From: Leptobrachium leishanense | Taxonomy: Eukaryota; Chordata; Amphibia; Anura; Megophryidae | Direction: 5' to 3' | DNA: 64,000 bases | Assembly: GCA_009667805.1 (NCBI GenBank) | Contig: CM019067.1 | Coordinates: 163,171,073 to 163,235,072 of the forward strand | Shown here: positions 57,779 through 64,000 of the stretch, one piece after another | How positions within the stretch are numbered: the first letter of the stretch is position 1 | Layout of the letters: every line of letters begins with the position of its first letter | Position numbers and translations under genes: made by a program | The notes under the pieces: generated by a model | Told to the model about the DNA's origin: nothing | Database searches by the model: none | What the model saw: only the letters and a program-made list of their open reading frames with translations

Positions 57779-57832
57779 TAATTTACAAATGACCATATTA
57801 CTGCTTATATATCTATTCTCATTGAGTGCCAA

Positions 57833-58045
57833 CCAATCACAACCGTCTGATTTGGCAGGAAATTAGTGCAACCAATGGAAACATAACTTTCAGTATACAA
57901 GGCCAATCCTAGCCATCTATTTTGGCGGGAAATTGGCACAGCCAATGGAATTGTAACTTTCATTATGTAGGACCAATCCCAGCCATCTAATTTGGCAAAA
58001 GATTGACATGACCAATCGAGACATTGCTTTCATTATGCAAATCCT
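57833..58045. repeat. 70-bp tandem repeat in the PLE 3' region
   Basis: CCAATC, then AGCCATCTAATTTGGC, AAATTGGC and AACTTTCATTATG recur at 57833, 57903 and 57973, a period of 70 with moderate divergence. Each unit includes two CCAAT words. Confidence 0.75.
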
Positions 58046-58683
58046 GATATGGTAACAGATAACATTACACTTTGGAAAGGAAAGTAATTCCCACAATGCT
58101 CCGATGATTTCTACCATCTCACAGATCCAGGGGGAGAAAGCCCGTCTCTCCCACCATCAGGCCTGTTAGGGACGAGTGGAAGACGAAACCAGCGTCACGA
58201 GTTGCATATTACTATATAAATCGCGCTCGGCTAGAAAACGAAACTGGCGCTCAGAGGCTCCATGACTCACGTAGATAAACAATAAAGTCCCATACATGCG
58301 CATAGCAAAACCGGAAGCATCAGACATGAAACATCTGACTATCCGTCCTCACTCGGAAGGAGCACCATGTATAAGGATGACCCTCATAGCAAATAGATAG
58401 CTATATCCCCAATCCCGATCAATCTTGGTCAACTCCTATATAAGTAGCCACCCTACAGAGGCCCAGCAAATAACGGGAGGGCAATATGGCAATATATAAA
58501 AGGTGATATATGATAAACCAGGAAATAACTCGAGAATGTATATAGGCATAAAGGTGGATGGCAGAAATGGAATAATAAGCAATAGTAACCCAAATATGCA
58601 TATGAAAACACATCAATAGTATGTATAGATCACATATCTAGAAAGACAATAATAACAGGTATAGTGGAAAAAGGGGATACAGA

Positions 58684-61600
58684 TTATAGAAAGTGACATA
58701 GCTCAAAGTCTGCATTTAGTCCTGAAGGGATTAATGTGTTGAGAGTGTATATCCACTTCATCTCTGCACGATGGATCTTTTTATTAAAGTCTCCCCCTCT
58801 CCAGTGACGTTCTACTTTCTGTATCGCAATGAATTCCATACCCTCCGAAGATTGGCCACGGGCACTCTTAAAATGTGCTGATACTGCATGGGATTCTACA
58901 CCTTTTGATATATTATATATATGCTCTCTGATTCTAATTGACAACAATCTCGTAGTGTGTCCTATGTAATGTAATCCACAAGGACATGTAATTCTATATA
59001 TAACGTTTTTTGTTTTACATGTATGGACTCCCTTAATATTATATTGTTTGGTGTTATTTACAAACTGGGATACAGTTAACTTTTTTAATTTCAGATTAAC
59101 ACATGCCGGACAAAGCCCACACCGATAAAAACCCTCTTTTAGATTGAAAAAGTTGTTAGTTTTTATCCCTGGATTTTTATGGCTTTTCACCAAAAAATTT
59201 TTGATGTTACTAGCTCCCCTATTTACCAATTTGGGTTTATCTCCAATAAGGTCCTTTAAATTTGGATCTCGTTTGAGTAGGTACCAATTTTTTCTAATGA
59301 TATGATGTATAGTGTTAGTATGTGTATTAAAATCAGTGATAAAAATAATGTCATTTTCATATGAGCTTTCATTTGACTTATATTTCAAGATGTCCTTTCT
59401 ATCCAGAGTACTAATTACCTCAATAGTCATATCAAGGGATTCTTTCTTATAGCCCTTTTCAATAAAATCCGATTTTAATTTATTTGCCTGTAGAGTGAAT
59501 TGATCTATCTCTGTACAATTCCTTCTCAATCGCTTAAACTGTCCTTTAGGGACGCCCTTTAGCCAGTGTTTAGCATGGCAACTCGTTTGTTCAATGTAAC
59601 TGTTAACATCAATTTGTTTAAAGTAGGTCCTAGTTTTTATAGAGTTGTTTTCAATATAGATATTAAGGTCAAGAAAATTGATAGATGTAGTACTAATATT
59701 ACAATCAAGGATTATTCCCCAATCATTTTGATTGAGGTGTTGAAAAAAAAGGTTCAAAGATTCCTCACTTCCCCTCCATATGACAAGGATATTGTCAATG
59801 TATCTTTTATAGAGGACCAGGTTCTGCGCCCAGGCACGACCCCCACGGACAAACTGGTTTTCCCAGTCCGCCATGAACAGGTTTGCGTAGCTGGGTGCGA
59901 ACCTGGTCCCCATGGCATTACCCTTAACCTGAAGGTAATGCTGATTCTCAAACCTAAAGAAATTACAATTGAGAATAAGTTCAATACCTCTTAGGACAAA
60001 ATCTGCGTGTTCTTTCGTTATAGTGGGGTCATTTCCCAAAAATTTCCGGACAGCTTCACAACCTCTCGTATGAGGTATCACACTGTACAGAGATTGAACA
60101 TCACATGTGGCCATAATAAAGCCTTCCTCCATGTGACTTCCTGTAATATCTGAAGGACATTAATGCTTTCCTTGAGGTATGATGGCAAGATTTTTACCAT
60201 GGGTTGTAGAATTGTATATATCTGGACAGATGACTAGTGACTGACTCGATGCCTGCTATAATAGGACGACCCGTAAGGTTGTCTGCATTTTTATGTAGTT
60301 AAGGTAGCCAATAAAACACAGGGGTCATGGGAAAATTGACGAAGATATAATTATTCTCTTTCTCATTGATCACTTTTGATGTTAATCCACTTTCCAATAA
60401 AGATTTAATATCGTCTTGTACTTTCTGGGTGGGATCATAATTAATAGATTTATATGTATCTGTGTCTGATAAGATTCTCATGGCTTCTTGATAGACATGT
60501 GCATTCGTTTTAGTACTAAAACGATTTAGTCCGAATTTTGGGATAATTTAGTTTTCGTATGACTCAAGAGATACGAAACTGCTCAGTACAAAAAAAACGA
60601 AAGAAACTAAAATAAAATGCACTACATTTTAGTTTCAGTCCTTTTTGTTATATTACATTGATGAGTGAAGGAGACCAGTAATGAAGCGCAACATCGCAAA
60701 GCTACAGAAAAGGTTTGTATGCGTAATCCTTCCCGACCCCTACCCGAAAATCTGACAGTGATAGAGCTCCAGAATACTCACTCGCAGCACAGACAGCCAG
60801 CACAGGAGAGGAAACCTTTACTTAACCTTTGCATGTCTATGAGGCAGACAAGATGATAAAAAAAGCTGGAGAAGGAAAACATTCAAATAAATCACACTGA
60901 AAGCTAATGACAGAGGAGGGCTGGATAGTAAAAATCCCTGTAGTAAAAAGCGCTGGGAGAAGAGAGGGACTTTATAAAACGTGTGTTATCTCCCCTCCCG
61001 CTCTGCATAATAGGGGCTGAGGTCTGATCCATTTTATATTATCCAGGAGCACTATCCCCCTTTCCTCATCTATAATACACGTTTTATATAAAGTCCCTCT
61101 CCTCTCCCAGTGCTGCTTGTTATAAAGAGTTTTTTACGTCTGATACATTTAGTATCCAGCTCTCACAGTTACTCTGTCATTATGAGCCTTCAGTGTGATT
61201 TATTTGAATGTTTTCCCTAGATTTAAAGTGCTTTAGTTTATTATAAAAATAAATTTGCACCAATCATCTCTTCTCTGAGCTTTCAGACCGATTTACGTTA
61301 ATATTTTCCCTCTCCCCTGCTTTTATATTCCTGTGTCTCCCCCACAGAGATACAAAGTTTAAGTAAAAGTTCCCTCTCCTGTACTGGATAAGCAATGCAT
61401 TCCGAAGTTCTGCACCATCCACATGCCAATGCGGTAGGATGTTCTATACAGAGAGGGGCATTAATTAATGCAGGAGGATGTTATCTACATTATACAGAGA
61501 GGGGTATTAATTAATGCAGGAGGATTATACATTATACAGAGAGGAGCCTTTTTATTAGCCCTTTAAATCCAGTGGCTGTGAGCGCTGAGATCGGCTGCTT

Positions 61601-63155
61601 GTTATATTATCTCTCAGTATAATGTATCAGGCTCAGCTGTTACAGTAACTGACTATAACAGCGCTCAGAGTTTCAGTAAAACAAGGAAATATTATTGTTC
61701 TAACCTCTTATATATAAAAATATTATTTACTAGTTTTACTGAAACTCTGAGCGCTGTGATGTGCAGCAGTCAGTTACTGTAACAGCTTTGCCTGACACAT
61801 TGTGCTGAGAGTGAGAGATACTGTAACAAGCAGCGATCTCAGCCCTCTGAGGAGCCACTGCAATAGTAATTGTATTTTTCGGTTTTCGGATGAATGAAAT
61901 TAGTTTTCATACTAAAGAACAGAAAACGAATTTCTTTAGCAACTAAATAAATTGCATTTTAGGACTAATCCATTAGTTCAAAACGAAATTTTGTGTTGTG
62001 CACATGTCTACTTCTTGATGATAATTAACTGCAGATAAAATAACTTTCCCCCCCCTTTGTCAGCCGGCTTAATAACAATTTTGTCATTTTCACTTAATGT
62101 TGTAAGGGCTTCTCTTTCTTTTTTAGTGAGATTTTGCTTTCCATGTTCTATTGATATTTTATCAATCTCTGATAGAACCACATTTTCAAAGGCCTTAATT
62201 GGGTCCGATAACATGTGTTTAGGGTAGAAAGTTGATATATTTTTCAATGAGGTGTATCTTCCCGTGTCCACTGTTCTCTCTAAAGGGGTCTTACTGAAGA
62301 ACTTTTTCAGACATAATTTTCGTTTGAATTTTTGTAAATCCACATAAGTATTGAATTTATTAAGGTTCTGGCTCGGAGCGAATTTTAAACCTTTTTCCAG
62401 AACTTGAATTTCGTTATCTTGCAAGGTGACACCGCTTAGATTAAAAATACCCACAGATTTTATCGTCGTCCACTTTTTTCTTCTTTGAAATATCCTCCTT
62501 CCTCCTCGTCTACTCCTTCTGGATCTTCCTGAGTTCTTCTTTTTATGGATCAACGGTTCGTTTGAATATCTGGTTCTAGAGGGACATTTCTTTTGTCTAT
62601 ATTCGACGGTGGGTCCATCGACGGTAGCCGAAAAACCTCTTCCTCATATAGAGCATCATATCTATTTGATAAAGGAATAGAAGCTAAATTGCCTCTTCCA
62701 CCGGGAACCCTAGTGGTGTGGCCTCTCCTACTTTGGGTGTGGTAGCTACCTCTATTGTTGGGATGGTCATATATGTAAGATGGTCTTAACATAGATCTTT
62801 CATATGTAGGAGCACTAGACCTAGGCGACACTCAAGAATCTTGCCTCCATGATAGACGTCTAGATGTATCTCTCCTCCAAGATTGTCGTCTGGGTTTCTT
62901 AACCTGTTGCCATCGCGGTCTTTGATTATGGGATATAGAATTGTACGACTGATCCTCTCTGACAGAAAGGTCTGTCTGTCTGAGGCTACTATCGATGTTA
63001 GTCGAATGGATGGAGGATTTGGGTAGATTCTTATTGGTATTGCCATAATTATGTATCTCTCCCTTTTTATAATCATCTTGATCTCTTAGGAACTTTCTTT
63101 TTTTAGTCATCACAACTTCTTTTTCTTTTTTAAAGACGAGTTCTTCTAGTTCCTG
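58684..63155 (-). pseudogene. PLE reverse transcriptase and GIY-YIG endonuclease pseudogene
   Basis: N-terminal pieces are 62832-63155, 62550-62831 (separated by TGA) and 62008-62553 (frameshift). The last holds the PLE motif VIKPADKGG. The hAT insertion (60492-62010) splits the gene. It resumes at 60299-60481 (FVNFPMTPVFYWLP), then several frame changes, then a clean 482-codon piece 58684-60132. In that piece the RT motifs are ATCDVQSLYS (A), NAMGTRFAPSYA (B) and RYIDNILVIW (C, with Asn at the second Asp position). A CGLCPAC finger follows, then the GIY-YIG module (KNVIYRITCPCGLHYIG, about residues 380-400, then RIREHIYN), ending at the natural C-terminus. Confidence 0.88.
60484..62018. mobile_element. 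hAT-like element (TAGACATGTGCA ends) inside the PLE
   Basis: Element 60492-62010 (1519 bp) from TAGACATGTGCATTCG to TGTGCACATGTCTA, with a perfect 8-bp duplication CTTCTTGA (60484-60491, 62011-62018). The interior is non-coding with inverted blocks: CTCTCCTCTCCCAG and CTGGGAGAAGAGAGG around 60955-61100, and GAGCGCTGTGATGTGC against GCTCAGAG words at 61660-61760. It is the best-defined copy of the family at 156 and 30711. Confidence 0.92.
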
Positions 63156-63232
63156 AGTACTACATCTATCAATTTTCTTGACCTTAATATCTATATTGAA
63201 AACAACTCTATAAAAACTAGGACCTACTTTAA
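63156..63232. repeat. 77-bp inverted self-copy at the PLE 5' end
   Basis: Reverse complement of 59618-59694, an internal part of the same PLE coding region; the two segments look identical. It lies where the 5' end of the element should be. Confidence 0.85.
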
Positions 63233-64000
63233 CCACTTCGCTGCTGAGGACGCTCTGAGCGCGTCCTCAGCAGTCCCGCTGGTGTGCTGAGGACGCGCTG
63301 AGCGCGTCCTCACATTGGGGTCAGCGTTCGGCCGGGTTCCGGCCGATCGCTGGCCCCTCCAGTGCGGGCTGACATCCTGGATGTCAGCCCGGCATCCGGA
63401 CCAGCAGCCGCCAGAATTAGGTGTCATCGCGGGGGCGCGATGACACCTAATTCAGGCGCCCCCCCCGCATGTGCGGAGGAGGCGCCTGAAAGGGAGGGGG
63501 GGGAGGTCCTTCGGACCTCTCTCCCTCCCGATCGGCGGCGCACAGGGGGTTAACCCAGGCATCATTTGGAAGGGCACAGCCTGCCCTTCCAAATGATGCC
63601 TGGCATTAACCCCTGGGGAGCTGGATCGCGAATCGGCGCTGAAAAGCGCCGGTTCGCGATCCTTTCCCGGAGCTGGCCGACATCTTGGATGTCGGCCAAG
63701 CCTCCGGGAACTCCCCAGAGGACTGGCGTCATCGTGCGTAGCACGATGACGCCAGTCCTAGACTTAACCCCTAACTGCCACCAACTGTGGAGATAGGGAG
63801 TTCCAATGAACTCCCTATCTCCCGATCCATGGCAGCTAGGGGTTAAATTTTGGTATCGTTGGATCGGCCAGAGCATGGCCGTTCCAACGATACCAAACAC
63901 TACAGTGAAAAATTTTGTAAAAAAAAAAAAAAAAAATAAAAAAACAAAAATTAAAAAAAAATAAATAAACACTTTTTTTTAATTTTTTGGGGTTTGTTAA
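63233..64000. mobile_element. piggyBac-like non-autonomous element, copy 3, cut by window end
   Basis: Preceded by TTAA (63229-63232), begins CCACTTCGCTGCTGAGGACG and follows copy 1 (15120-16300) in the same orientation: GCGCTGAGCGC palindromes, AGGCGCCTGAAAGGGAGGG, GGAAGGGCACAGCCTGCCC, and an A/T-rich stretch at the end. The right end lies beyond the window. Confidence 0.85.

Larger units (their letters stand above)
57205..63232 (-). mobile_element. Penelope-like element (PLE) with GIY-YIG domain
   Basis: Minus-strand element of about 6 kb, or 4.5 kb without the hAT inside it. The coding part spans 63155 to 58684. The 3' region (58683-57205) has a 70-bp repeat and a hammerhead-like motif. 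PLEs insert by a telomerase-like reverse transcriptase coupled to a GIY-YIG nuclease. The 5' boundary carries a 77-bp inverted self-copy (63156-63232), and the piggyBac-like element begins directly after it. The 3' limit is approximate. Confidence 0.85.

Noticed and set aside
1..64000. Host protein-coding exons or tRNA genes
   Set aside because: I found no frame with conserved non-transposon character bounded by splice signals and no tRNA-like cloverleaf. Small exons cannot be excluded by eye.

Overview
This window is vertebrate genomic DNA, and I see no host gene in it. Protein-like sequence is confined to transposable elements. The families point to an amphibian, most likely a frog or toad: Tc1-like elements with broken transposases, non-autonomous hAT, piggyBac-like and Harbinger-like elements, a chromodomain Ty3/Gypsy element, a Penelope-like element with a GIY-YIG domain, a retrovirus-like element with very long LTRs, and 5'-truncated LINEs ending in TTCTATG repeats. 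The clade is an inference from repeat types; no species-specific gene is present.

Layout. 1-7.6 kb: hAT fragment, Tc1 copy A (682-2294), a decayed hammerhead-ribozyme motif beside a 221-bp tandem duplication, a CAGGGTTATTCA-end element (2943-3723), then AT-rich DNA without features. 7.6-16.7 kb: a hAT element with 8-bp TSDs holding Tc1 copy B; an inverted copy of the TTATTCA family; Tc1 copy C; and immediately beside it a TAGGGATGAGC-end hAT that itself contains two fold-back MITEs, a Harbinger MITE and a piggyBac-like element. 18.2-25.9 kb: a full-length Gypsy element (18689-23951) with both LTRs and decayed gag and pol, then minisatellites and a large fold-back. 27.4-32.6 kb: Harbinger MITE, LINE 3' end, a well-preserved hammerhead-ribozyme sequence (30393-30442, minus strand) and a 54-bp satellite inside hAT-like ends. 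34.6-42.5 kb: a young LTR retroelement with about 1.87-kb LTRs, gag and protease, no reverse transcriptase or integrase. 44.4-47.4 kb: solo LTR, a short LINE insertion with a 13-bp TSD and another TTATTCA element. 48.8-57.2 kb: a multi-level nest (Tc1 copy E broken by hAT, that broken by piggyBac-like and a second hAT, the latter containing another TTAA element), followed by Tc1 copy D. 57.2-63.2 kb: a Penelope-like element on the minus strand, split by a hAT with an 8-bp TSD; its 5' end carries a 77-bp inverted piece of itself. From 63.2 kb to the end: a third piggyBac-like copy.

How the parts relate. Most boundaries were set from terminal inverted repeats plus target duplications (TA for Tc1, TTAA for piggyBac-like, TTA for Harbinger, 8 bp for hAT, 4-5 bp for LTR elements) and, in several cases, from an uninterrupted sibling copy that gives the empty site. 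This fixes the order of insertion. Every transposase, gag or pol seen carries stops or frameshifts, so no element here looks autonomous. The most noteworthy items are the hammerhead-ribozyme motifs, the pol-less long-LTR element with a TGA-CTAG stop between gag and protease, the sequence module shared by three transposon families with different ends, and the repeated GC palindrome near the end of every large piggyBac-like copy.
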